From NCBI GenBank assembly GCA_020850225.1, contig JADZFD010000045.1, positions 62,001-126,000 of the forward strand: DNA of 64,000 bases, read 5' to 3'. Made by a program: the position numbers and the translations under genes. Below, one piece after another: positions 40,178 to 49,305 of this stretch (position 1 is its first letter; each line of letters begins with the position of its first letter). A model generated the notes under the pieces. It did not search any database. It was given only the letters and a program-made list of their open reading frames with translations, and was not told the DNA's origin. This stretch comes from Saprospiraceae bacterium (GTDB taxonomy: Bacteria > Bacteroidota > Bacteroidia > Chitinophagales > Saprospiraceae).

Positions 40178-40236
40178 ATTAAAATGTGTATTTTTTGATT
40201 ATGACAGATACTTCTTTAACGAAGAAATAGATTAGA

Positions 40237-41007
40237 TTATTTAATAAAATCAATTATATGGTTAAAAAGTTCAACCGGCTTGTCTGCATGTACCCAATGG
40301 CCGGCACCATTAATCGTAATTAATTCGCTGTTTGGAATTGTTTCATGTATAGATGGCCAGTCATCATCAAGAATATAGTTGGATTTGCTGCCTCTGATAA
40401 ATAATGTCTTTGCATCGGAGGTGTGCCTGAATGGTATTGCTTCGAGGATTCTGTCATAATTCTTATATAGCAAATGTAGGTTGACCTTCCATTCAAAATG
40501 ACCGTCTTTGGTACGTGTTAGGTTCTTCATCAGAAACTGAACAACACCTTTATCATTTAATCTGTTCATTAAAATGGATTCAACCTGATTTCTTGAATCC
40601 ATTTTATCAAGTTGTACAGACATCAAAGCATCGAAAATATCCGTATGTCCGTCTTCGTATTTTTTTATACCTATATCAATAATTACGAATTTAAAGTTAT
40701 CTGGATTATTATCTGACATATACTGCAAGCAAGTTTTTCCACCCATACTGTGTCCGATAATGGTGCCTTCGTAAATCCAGTTTTCTTCTAAAAAGAGTTG
40801 CAGATCTTCAGCCAGAATCGGGTAGTTGAATGCATTTGTATGTTCTGAACGCCCATGGTCTCTTTGATCTATTAATATGGCCATGTACCCTGCTTCTTCC
40901 AGTCTCCTGGCCATGTTGTGCCAATTGTCCAGGGTTCCGAACATACCGTGAAGGATTACAACAGGATGACCGGTTCCATAAACTTTATAATTGAGATGAT
41001 GCTTCAT
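40237..41007 (-). CDS. Alpha/beta fold hydrolase (YbfF-like)
   Basis: PVVILHGMFGTLDNWHNMARRLEEAGYMAILIDQRDHGRSEHTNAF, IIGHSMGGKTCLQYM. Confidence 0.88.
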   Translation of the reverse strand: MKHHLNYKVYGTGHPVVILHGMFGTLDNWHNMARRLEEAGYMAILIDQRDHGRSEHTNAFNYPILAEDLQLFLEENWIYEGTIIGHSMGGKTCLQYMSDNNPDNFKFVIIDIGIKKYEDGHTDIFDALMSVQLDKMDSRNQVESILMNRLNDKGVVQFLMKNLTRTKDGHFEWKVNLHLLYKNYDRILEAIPFRHTSDAKTLFIRGSKSNYILDDDWPSIHETIPNSELITINGAGHWVHADKPVELFNHIIDFIK

Positions 41008-41232
41008 GATATGAAAGTAATGTTAAATAAATGTAAAGATTTTCTTAACAAAATGAATAATTATTGTTTTTAAATATAAAGATATTTCTGAAAATATACA
41101 CGACATATACACAAATGTAATATTTTTGTAAAATAATTTACTAATTATTTAATCAAATTATATTTGTTTATATATATAGTGTGTTGGTTGTTAATGTATT
41201 GAAGTGAGACATGGTTGTTATTATTTAAAAGG

Positions 41233-41246
41233 ATGATTTTGGTCAT
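41233..41246 (+). promoter_or_regulatory. Candidate CRP/FNR-family box upstream of the cbb3 operon
   Basis: ATGATTTTGGTCAT (TGA-N6-TCA dyad) about 50 nt upstream of ccoS. Confidence 0.3.
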
Positions 41247-41295
41247 TCAAAATTAGTTACAACTATTTCTAATTTGCAGTCAATTTTAGTGATAT

Positions 41296-41460
41296 ATGAA
41301 AATAATTTTGTTTTTGATACTTATAAGTCTGGTATTAGCAGGTGGTTTCCTCATTGCTTTTTTCTGGGCTGTTCGTGACGGGCAATATGATGATGAATAC
41401 ACACCCGGTATGCGTATATTGCTCGATGAAGACATGATTGATAAAAAAGCGGATAAATAA
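41296..41460 (+). CDS. ccoS: cbb3-type cytochrome oxidase assembly protein CcoS
   Basis: Hand translation: MKIILFLILISLVLAGGFLIAFFWAVRDGQYDDEYTPGMRILLDEDMIDKKADK* (54 aa); absent from the ORF track. Confidence 0.92.
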   Translation: MKIILFLILISLVLAGGFLIAFFWAVRDGQYDDEYTPGMRILLDEDMIDKKADK

Positions 41461-41488
41461 AATAATTAAACATTATAAAATCAAGTTT

Positions 41489-43606
41489 ATGGCAAATTTG
41501 GAGACATTCAGTTATGATAATAAGGTAGTACGAAATTTTGCTTATGCTACAATTATATTTGGAGTGATAGGCATGCTGGTGGGAATAACTGCTGCCTTGC
41601 AGTTGGTATATCCATCCTTGAATTTCGGATTGGCAGAGACTTCGTTTGGAAGAATAAGACCATTGCATACTAATGCTGTTATTTTTGCATTTGTAGGGAA
41701 CGGTATTTTTACAGGTGTATATTATTCTTTACAAAGATTGTTAAAGACCAGAATGTATAGTGATGTACTTTCCTCAATACATTTTTGGGGATGGCAGATA
41801 ATCATTTTGGCAGCAGCTATTACGTTACCATTGGGTATGACCAGTAGTCACGAATATGCAGAATTGATATGGCCGATAGATATAGCTATTGCAATAGTAT
41901 GGATTGTATTTGGAATCAATATGTTTGGTACTTTGATAAAGAGAAGAGAACAACATATTTATGTTGCCATATGGTTTTATATTGCTACATGGATTACTGT
42001 GACTGTATTGCATATTTTTAATAATATACAGATTCCGGTAAGCATGTCTTATGCTGTCAATGCTTTTGCAGGCGTACAGGATGCTTTGGTACAATGGTGG
42101 TACGGACACAATGCTGTAGCATTTTTCCTTACTACGCCCTATCTGGGATTAATGTATTATTTTTTACCCAAAGCTGCTAACCGACCTGTTTATTCGTACA
42201 AACTTTCAATTATTCACTTTTGGTCATTGATATTCTTATATATTTGGGCTGGACCACACCATTTATTATATACATCTTTACCTGATTGGGCACAATCTTT
42301 GGGAACAGTATTCTCCATTATGCTGATTGCTCCATCATGGGGAGGTATGTTAAACGGACTTTTGACCTTAAGAGGTGTCTGGGACAAAGTAAGAACAGAT
42401 CCTATTCTTAAGTTTTTTGTAATAGCTGTAACCGCCTATGGTATGGCAACGCTTGAAGGGCCGCTATTATCCGTTAAATCACTTAATGCTATAACACACT
42501 ATACAGACTGGACAGTAGCACATGTACACATCGGTGCTTTGGGATGGAATGGAATGCTTACATTTGGTATGTTGTATTGGTTATTACCAAGAATATATGG
42601 GACAAAACTGTATTCAGTAAAATTAGCTAACACGCATTTCTGGATAGGAACATTAGGTATATTATTTTATGCTATTCCTTTATATTGGGCAGGTTGGACA
42701 CAATCTCTTATGTGGAAACAATTCACACCGGATGGTCTTTTACAGTATGGAAATTTCTTAGAGACCGTAACCCAGATACTTCCTATGTACCTGATAAGAG
42801 CTATTGGAGGTACAATTTATTTTATAGGAGTAATAGTGATGATATACAATTTGTATAAAACAGTTCAATCAGGTCACCTTATAGCCAATCAGGAAGCATC
42901 TGCTCCGGCTTTGGAAAAATATATACCAGAGAAAAATGAACATTGGCACAGATGGATAGAACGAAAACCTATTCAGATGTTATTCTGGAGTGCAATAGTA
43001 ATACTGATTGGTGGTATAATTGAGATTATACCTATGATGATGATCGACGAAAATGTTCCCAAAATAGCCTCAGTAAAACCGTATACTCCGTTGGAACTCG
43101 AAGGACGCGACATATATATACGGGAGGGATGTGTTAACTGTCACTCACAAATGATACGACCATTCAGATCGGAAACAGAACGGTATGGAGAATATTCCAA
43201 ATCTGGTGAATTTATTTATGACAGACCTTTCTTATGGGGTAGTAAGCGTACAGGTCCGGACTTACACCGAATAGGAGGAAAATACCCGGACAGCTGGCAT
43301 TACAATCATATGCTTGATCCTACTTCCATGTCACCTGGTTCAATTATGCCTCCGTATCCATGGTTGTTGGAAGATGATTTGAATACCAGTTATACACCTG
43401 CAAAGATCAGAATATTACAGTCACTTGGAACACCATATCCTGACGGATATGCGGAGAAAGCTGTAGAAGATCTTAAGAATCAGGCTAAAAAAATAGCCTC
43501 TAATCTTGCGAAAGATAAGATCAAACAGGATAATCTGGAAAATAAAGAGATAATTGCTGTAATTGCTTACCTGCAAAGATTAGGCACGGACATAAAAGTT
43601 AAATAA
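41489..43606 (+). CDS. ccoNO: cbb3-type cytochrome c oxidase fused CcoN-CcoO; probable start at 41489 (track start 41438 is TTG)
   Basis: Heme-copper oxidase subunit I (LHTNAVIFAFVGNGIFTGVYYSLQ, WWYGHNAVAFFLTTPYLG, HVHIGALGWNGM) followed by REGCVNCHSQMIRPFRSETERYG mono-heme CcoO. Confidence 0.96.
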   Translation: MANLETFSYDNKVVRNFAYATIIFGVIGMLVGITAALQLVYPSLNFGLAETSFGRIRPLHTNAVIFAFVGNGIFTGVYYSLQRLLKTRMYSDVLSSIHFWGWQIIILAAAITLPLGMTSSHEYAELIWPIDIAIAIVWIVFGINMFGTLIKRREQHIYVAIWFYIATWITVTVLHIFNNIQIPVSMSYAVNAFAGVQDALVQWWYGHNAVAFFLTTPYLGLMYYFLPKAANRPVYSYKLSIIHFWSLIFLYIWAGPHHLLYTSLPDWAQSLGTVFSIMLIAPSWGGMLNGLLTLRGVWDKVRTDPILKFFVIAVTAYGMATLEGPLLSVKSLNAITHYTDWTVAHVHIGALGWNGMLTFGMLYWLLPRIYGTKLYSVKLANTHFWIGTLGILFYAIPLYWAGWTQSLMWKQFTPDGLLQYGNFLETVTQILPMYLIRAIGGTIYFIGVIVMIYNLYKTVQSGHLIANQEASAPALEKYIPEKNEHWHRWIERKPIQMLFWSAIVILIGGIIEIIPMMMIDENVPKIASVKPYTPLELEGRDIYIREGCVNCHSQMIRPFRSETERYGEYSKSGEFIYDRPFLWGSKRTGPDLHRIGGKYPDSWHYNHMLDPTSMSPGSIMPPYPWLLEDDLNTSYTPAKIRILQSLGTPYPDGYAEKAVEDLKNQAKKIASNLAKDKIKQDNLENKEIIAVIAYLQRLGTDIKVK

Positions 43607-43632
43607 TTAATTTTAAAAAAAAATAGCCAAAA

Positions 43633-43797
43633 ATGGCAAAATATATATTGGAAGGAGCAGGAAGTATCAATTGGATGGCTATATTTGCACTCATTACGTT
43701 TGTTTTTGTATTTACTTTAAGTATAGTTTTGGTATTTAAGAAGAATAAAACGGATTTGGAGAGGTTGGAAAATCTGCCTTTGGAAGATGATGAATGA
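43633..43797 (+). CDS. CcoQ-like small membrane subunit
   Basis: Hand translation: MAKYILEGAGSINWMAIFALITFVFVFTLSIVLVFKKNKTDLERLENLPLEDDE* (54 aa), between ccoNO and ccoP. Confidence 0.8.
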   Translation: MAKYILEGAGSINWMAIFALITFVFVFTLSIVLVFKKNKTDLERLENLPLEDDE

Positions 43798-43835
43798 TTT
43801 TTTATAGGATATTTAATAAAATAATTAATTGGAAA

Positions 43836-44825
43836 ATGATGAAGAAACTTTCTTTTACCATCATGTTGTATATAGGAACCCTCATATGGGGTGCAGATGC
43901 ATTTGGACAAGGTAGCAGTCAGCAGGATCTGAGTTCAACTATCTTGACATTTATTTACAATAATATATTTGTACTTCTTTCCCTGGCAGTATTGGTGGGT
44001 GTGGTGAGTATTGCGCTGAAATTGATTTGGGCTTTTATTGATATGCAAAAAGTAAAACTGGCAGATCAGATAGGTGCTATTAGTGTAGAACCGTCTTCAG
44101 GAAGAGGAGAATCAACTTCATTCCTGCGCAGATTATACGATAAAGCATGGAATATGGCACCTGTTAGTAAAGAAGAAAATATTGACTTAGGCCATGAATA
44201 TGATGGAATCAGGGAATTGGATAATTCTTTACCGCCATGGTGGTTATGGATGTTTTATGGCACTATTATTTTTGCCGGTGCTTATATATGGTATTATAAT
44301 GTATCCAATAACGGACCTAATCAGCTGCAAGAGTATGAAATAGCAATGGAAGTAGCTGAATTACAGAAAACCAAAAGTCTTTCCATTCAGGGCAATAAGG
44401 TTGATGAGAATACTGTTACTGCGCTAACTGATGAAGCTTCCATAACTGAAGGAAAAGATCTTTATATTACCAATTGTGCAGCATGTCACGGACAATTGGG
44501 AGAAGGTACTGTTGGCCCCAACTTTACAGATAAGTACTGGATTCATGGTGGAAGCGTCAATGATATTTTTAAAACAATTAAATATGGTGTTCCTGATAAA
44601 GGGATGGTATCATGGAAAGATTTGCTGGGATCTTCAGCTATTCAAAAAGTATCCAGTTATATTTTGACTTTACAGGGAACCAATCCACCTAATCAGAAAG
44701 AAAAGCAGGGTGAATTGTACGAACCTAAAGTGGTAGAACCTGAAGCTGCTCCAAAAACAGATGAAGCATCACCAAAAGCTGAAGAAGGTACAAAAACAGA
44801 GACAGACGCACCAAAAAGCAAGTAG
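43836..44825 (+). CDS. ccoP: cbb3-type cytochrome c oxidase subunit III (CcoP), single CxxCH
   Basis: LPPWWLWMFYGTIIFAGAYIWYY, NCAACHGQLGEGTVGPNFTDKYWIHGG; start likely at ATG 43836. Confidence 0.93.
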   Translation: MMKKLSFTIMLYIGTLIWGADAFGQGSSQQDLSSTILTFIYNNIFVLLSLAVLVGVVSIALKLIWAFIDMQKVKLADQIGAISVEPSSGRGESTSFLRRLYDKAWNMAPVSKEENIDLGHEYDGIRELDNSLPPWWLWMFYGTIIFAGAYIWYYNVSNNGPNQLQEYEIAMEVAELQKTKSLSIQGNKVDENTVTALTDEASITEGKDLYITNCAACHGQLGEGTVGPNFTDKYWIHGGSVNDIFKTIKYGVPDKGMVSWKDLLGSSAIQKVSSYILTLQGTNPPNQKEKQGELYEPKVVEPEAAPKTDEASPKAEEGTKTETDAPKSK

Positions 44826-44885
44826 TATTCTCTTGCTTTAACATATTTCGTTAAGTCATATTTTTTAGAAATTTAATTTATATTA

Positions 44886-44919
44886 AGTAAAGAAGGTTAG
44901 TTTTCTGACCTTCTTTACT
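44886..44919 (+). terminator. Strong stem-loop between ccoP and ccoG
   Basis: AGTAAAGAAGGTTAG-TTTT-CTGACCTTCTTTACT (14/15 bp Watson-Crick, one G-T); no long T tract after it. Confidence 0.5.
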
Positions 44920-44987
44920 ACTAAGCATACATTTACGACAACCAACTCCAAAATATTTTATTATTATTTCAAATTGATTAAAATTTT

Positions 44988-46490
44988 ATGGATGTAGATC
45001 AGTTTTATCAGATGGATGAGCAATTCAGAGATGAAATTGCAACTGTGGATAAAAGTGGAAAGCGTATATGGATATATCCCAAAAAACCAGGAGGTAAATT
45101 TACCATTTACCGTATTTGGCTGTCCTATTTCTATTTTATTGTTTTATTCGGGCTACCTTTTATTAAAGTTAATGGAGCTCCGTTTATGCTTTTCAATATT
45201 GTTGACAGAGAGTTTATAATATTTGGTATGCATTTCGGTCCGCAGGACTTTTATCTGTTTGCAATAGCGATGCTGATAATGCTGGTATTTATTATACTTT
45301 TTACTGTTGTTTTTGGAAGATTATTTTGCGGATGGATTTGTCCTCAAACGATTTTCATGGAACTCTTGTACAGGCGCATAGAGTATGCGATAGATGGAGA
45401 CCATAATGCACAAAGGAAGTTGGATAAATCTCCATGGAATACGGATAAAATCATCAAACGAGTAGTTAAGCATATTATATTTTTTGGTTTGGCTGTTATA
45501 ATAGCCAATACTTTTCTTGCCTATATTATTGGTCTGGATGAGGTAATAAAAATCATAAAAGAGCCCATATCTGATCATGTGAGTGGCTTTATATCCATGG
45601 TGATATTTTCTTTTGTATTTTATGCAGTATTTGCGAGATTAAGAGAACAGGTGTGTACTACTATCTGTCCTTATGGAAGATTACAGGGTGTCATGTTGGA
45701 TAACAAATCACTTGTAGTTGCTTATGATTTTGTACGGGGAGAGCCAAGAGGTAAACTGAAAAAAGCAAAGTCAATGCCTGCTCAGGTAGCAGACAATCCA
45801 TTATCTGTTTCTCATTCAGCCATTGTAACAACAGATCCAATGAGGGATTTTCTTGGAGTTGGACAAGAAAAGTTGGGAGACTGTATCGACTGCAGATTAT
45901 GTGTACAAGTATGTCCAACAGGTATAGATATACGCAATGGTACACAATTGGAATGTGTTAATTGTACTGCATGTATGGATGCCTGTGATGATGTCATGGA
46001 GAAAATCAGCAGACCTAAGGGACTTATCAGATTGGATAGTATAGAAGGAATCACCAAGGGAGAAAGAAAAATATTCAATTCGAGAACGATTGCTTATTCT
46101 ATTTTACTATTTGTATTAATTGTAGTTGAAATCCTTTTATTCAGTCTTAGATCAGATGTTGAAGTACTCTTTTTGCGTACAGGTGGTTTGCTGGCGCAGG
46201 AACAGGCCGATGGAATGGTTAGCAACCTGTACAATTATCAGTTAAGTAATAAAACATCCAAAGACATGCCACTTGAGTTTAAAATGATTGAACCGGTATC
46301 GGGTAGTTTTGAGGTAATAGGTGGCAAACAACCTAAGGTAGCAAAGAACAGTAATGCAAAGGGTACTGTATTTATTAAAATACCCGGAGATAATCTGAAA
46401 AGTGGTAAAAACAATATTGTTATAGGAATTTATTCTGATGGTAAACTTATTACAAAAGTTAAAACCACATTCTTTGGGCCTGTTAAATAA
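44988..46490 (+). CDS. ccoG: Cytochrome c oxidase accessory protein CcoG (FixG), polyferredoxin
   Basis: FGRLFCGWICPQTIFMELLYRRIEY, CIDCRLCVQVCPTGIDIRNGTQLECVNCTACMDACDDVM. Confidence 0.95.
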   Translation: MDVDQFYQMDEQFRDEIATVDKSGKRIWIYPKKPGGKFTIYRIWLSYFYFIVLFGLPFIKVNGAPFMLFNIVDREFIIFGMHFGPQDFYLFAIAMLIMLVFIILFTVVFGRLFCGWICPQTIFMELLYRRIEYAIDGDHNAQRKLDKSPWNTDKIIKRVVKHIIFFGLAVIIANTFLAYIIGLDEVIKIIKEPISDHVSGFISMVIFSFVFYAVFARLREQVCTTICPYGRLQGVMLDNKSLVVAYDFVRGEPRGKLKKAKSMPAQVADNPLSVSHSAIVTTDPMRDFLGVGQEKLGDCIDCRLCVQVCPTGIDIRNGTQLECVNCTACMDACDDVMEKISRPKGLIRLDSIEGITKGERKIFNSRTIAYSILLFVLIVVEILLFSLRSDVEVLFLRTGGLLAQEQADGMVSNLYNYQLSNKTSKDMPLEFKMIEPVSGSFEVIGGKQPKVAKNSNAKGTVFIKIPGDNLKSGKNNIVIGIYSDGKLITKVKTTFFGPVK

Positions 46491-46557
46491 ATTTTTACTA
46501 CAGCAATTAAACGAACTTCATGGCAGATGTTGTTGTTTTAATTTGAAACATTTTTAA

Positions 46558-47001
46558 ATGAGAATCAATTGGGGTACCGGTATAGGGATTTTTATAGTCG
46601 TATTTATTACTACGCTAGCCTATGTGTTATATAAATCCACTCAGTACAAAGAAAGTCTTGTAGTCGATAAATATTACGAAGAAGATCTTGCGTATCAGCA
46701 AGTTATGAATAAAAAACAAAATACAGCTGAGCTCCCTCAAAAGATAAAGTTAAAATATGCCGAAAGCGAAAAAAAAATTATTATAATATTTCCAACGGAT
46801 AGCTTACATAGCATAGAAGGTTCTATACTCATGTATAATCCTGTATCAGATAAGTTGGATGTTAAGTATGAATATAATTTAGGATTAGATTCAATGTATA
46901 TTATACCAACAGCTGATCTGAAAACAGGAAAATATCGAATAAAGATAGACTGGCAAAGAGGTGATAAAAAATACTATCAGGAAGATGTCATTTTAATTTA
47001 A
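46558..47001 (+). CDS. ccoH: FixH/CcoH family protein
   Basis: Single N-terminal TM, SLVVDKYYEEDLAYQQVMNKKQN; position after ccoG. Confidence 0.85.
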   Translation: MRINWGTGIGIFIVVFITTLAYVLYKSTQYKESLVVDKYYEEDLAYQQVMNKKQNTAELPQKIKLKYAESEKKIIIIFPTDSLHSIEGSILMYNPVSDKLDVKYEYNLGLDSMYIIPTADLKTGKYRIKIDWQRGDKKYYQEDVILI

Positions 47002-47013
47002 AAATATTGTACA

Positions 47014-47712
47014 TTGTATTGGGTTGCCTTTTTGCTTGGATTTTTTGGAAGTTTACATTGTATCGGTATGTGTGGTCCATTAGCTTTGGCGGTTCATTCT
47101 TCCAAAAATCATACCGGTTGGGTTACCTTTTGGAACTCATTGCTTTATAATGCCGGAAGAACAACAGGCTATATTATGCTTGGTCTTTTATTCGGAATAG
47201 CAGGCAGTATAGTAGCTTTCAGTGGGGCGCAGAGGGTAATTTCCATAGTATTGGGTATTATCATGGTTTTGTTTTTTATATTTTCTGCCAATCCTGACCA
47301 ACTCATAGCCAGGTCTTTAGTATTGAAACGGTTTTATAGTAAGGTTACCGTCACATTAAGTAACCTACTTCATAAGAGCAAACGTATTCCAGTGTACTAT
47401 CTTGGAGTAGTAAATGGTTTTTTACCTTGTGGACTCGTGTACCTTGCTATCGCTGGCGCAATGTCGTTAGGCAATGTTTTTGGAAGTATGGGGTTTATGC
47501 TGTTCTTTGGTTTAGGAACTTTTCCTGGAATGATTGCTGTAGTTTTGTTACATCAGTCTGTCAATCAAAAACTACGGATATCTTTATCCAAACTTTACCC
47601 TTATATTAGTCTGGTAATGGGAATATATCTGATATACAGAGGATGGATGTCTAAACTACCTTTGGAACTGAATTTTTTTGAAGCACTTAAAAACCCGGTT
47701 ATGTGTCATTGA
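47014..47712 (+). CDS. Sulfite exporter TauE/SafE-like (cbb3-associated) membrane protein
   Basis: FLLGFFGSLHCIGMCGPLALAV, NGFLPCGLVYLAIAGA; TTG start. Confidence 0.85.
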   Translation: MYWVAFLLGFFGSLHCIGMCGPLALAVHSSKNHTGWVTFWNSLLYNAGRTTGYIMLGLLFGIAGSIVAFSGAQRVISIVLGIIMVLFFIFSANPDQLIARSLVLKRFYSKVTVTLSNLLHKSKRIPVYYLGVVNGFLPCGLVYLAIAGAMSLGNVFGSMGFMLFFGLGTFPGMIAVVLLHQSVNQKLRISLSKLYPYISLVMGIYLIYRGWMSKLPLELNFFEALKNPVMCH

Positions 47713-47844
47713 ATGTATTACATAGTGTATTTCAGCAATACATTCAATGAATCTTTAGAACACTAATGGTACATCAGGATTTTAGAATTTGAATTATCCG
47801 CTAAGAATCTCTTTATATCCTTCGGGGGTATTGTAATTTTTAAA

Positions 47845-47852
47845 TAACTTTG
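47845..47852 (+). promoter_or_regulatory. -7 element candidate (TAACTTTG) immediately upstream of rlmN
   Basis: TAnnTTTG match 5 nt before the ATG. Confidence 0.35.
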
Positions 47853-47856
47853 CAAT

Positions 47857-48906
47857 ATGAATGCAAACAACAAATTGGATATTCGTAAACTTGATCTTGA
47901 TCAGATTAAAGAATTTGTCATATCCGCAGGTCAGCCAGCTTTTCGTGCCAAGCAGATTTATGAATGGCTTTGGCAAAAAGGTGAAACATCATTTGATGGA
48001 ATGAGTAACCTTTCTAAAGAATTCCGCGAAATATTAAAAAATCAGTTTGAGATTAGATCTATAAAGTTAGATACGATTCAACACAGTTTGGACGGTACCA
48101 TTAAAAGCAGATTTGAATTATATGATGGTCATAAGATAGAGTCGGTGCTCATACCTGTTCCTGTAGACCAGCGATTTACACTTTGTGTTTCCATTCAGGT
48201 GGGCTGCAGTTTATCCTGTAAATTCTGTGCTACCGGTCAGATGGAACGCATTAGAAATTTGGATGTAGCTGAAGTATATGATCAGTATGTCGAAGTGAAC
48301 AGACAATGTCTTGTAGCCTATGGTCATCCTTTGACCAACGTAGTATATATGGGTATGGGAGAACCATTGCTCAATTACAGCAATACTATGGCAAGTATAG
48401 ATAAACTAACAAGTCCGGAAGGCTTGAATATATCTCCTAAGCGTATAACTGTATCCACAGCAGGAATAGCCAAAATGATTAGACGTATGGCTGATGAAGA
48501 CACAAAAGTCAATTTGGCATTATCTCTCCATGCTGCTGACGATAAAAAGCGCAATATGATTATGCCTATTAATGAACAGAACAATCTGGAGGTACTTATG
48601 GAAGCACTCACATACTTCTATAAAAAAACAGGCAATAAGATTAGCTACGAATACATAGCATTTAAAAACTTCAATGACGGAATCGAAGATGCAAAGAACC
48701 TGGTCAGGTTGTGTAAATCTTTTCCGGTTAAAGTTAATATTATAGAATATAATCCTATCGCCGGATTGGATTTTGTCAAATCAGATGAAGACGCCATCAA
48801 CAAATTTGCCTTACATCTTCGTAAGAATGAAGTTATATGCACTATTAGAAGAAGCAGAGGTAAGGATATAGATGCAGCTTGTGGTCAGTTGGCCAATAAG
48901 GAGTAA
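47857..48906 (+). CDS. rlmN: 23S rRNA/tRNA adenine C2-methyltransferase RlmN (radical SAM)
   Basis: CVSIQVGCSLSCKFCATGQM, YMGMGEPLLNYSN, LALSLHAADDKKRNMIMPIN, CTIRRSRGKDIDAACGQL. Confidence 0.96.
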   Translation: MNANNKLDIRKLDLDQIKEFVISAGQPAFRAKQIYEWLWQKGETSFDGMSNLSKEFREILKNQFEIRSIKLDTIQHSLDGTIKSRFELYDGHKIESVLIPVPVDQRFTLCVSIQVGCSLSCKFCATGQMERIRNLDVAEVYDQYVEVNRQCLVAYGHPLTNVVYMGMGEPLLNYSNTMASIDKLTSPEGLNISPKRITVSTAGIAKMIRRMADEDTKVNLALSLHAADDKKRNMIMPINEQNNLEVLMEALTYFYKKTGNKISYEYIAFKNFNDGIEDAKNLVRLCKSFPVKVNIIEYNPIAGLDFVKSDEDAINKFALHLRKNEVICTIRRSRGKDIDAACGQLANKE

Positions 48907-49305
48907 TAACACTATCAATATCATGCTGGTTTTTGTTAGAAATTATTGTCAAAATTCAGATAATTTGAAATTAATATGATAGTATATTACTGATTGCTTT
49001 CATTGTTTTTTACTAAACATCTATCCTATATCACGAAGAACATCAGGAAAAACACAGTATTTTATTCAATTTTTTTAACAACATCTAATAAAAAGCAAAC
49101 ATGTATTAACATGTGTTGATTAATAGTTTAATAAACATTTAAATTATACATGTCTCTATAATTGATTGTATATCAATCATATGCAATAAAATATGATTTG
49201 ATATAAAAAAACTGGAATGTGGAAAAAAACTTTTTTAAAAAAGGGTTAAGGCATGAAAATAACTCTATATTTACACCGTAATTTAATCCCGGACTTATCA
49301 CAATT

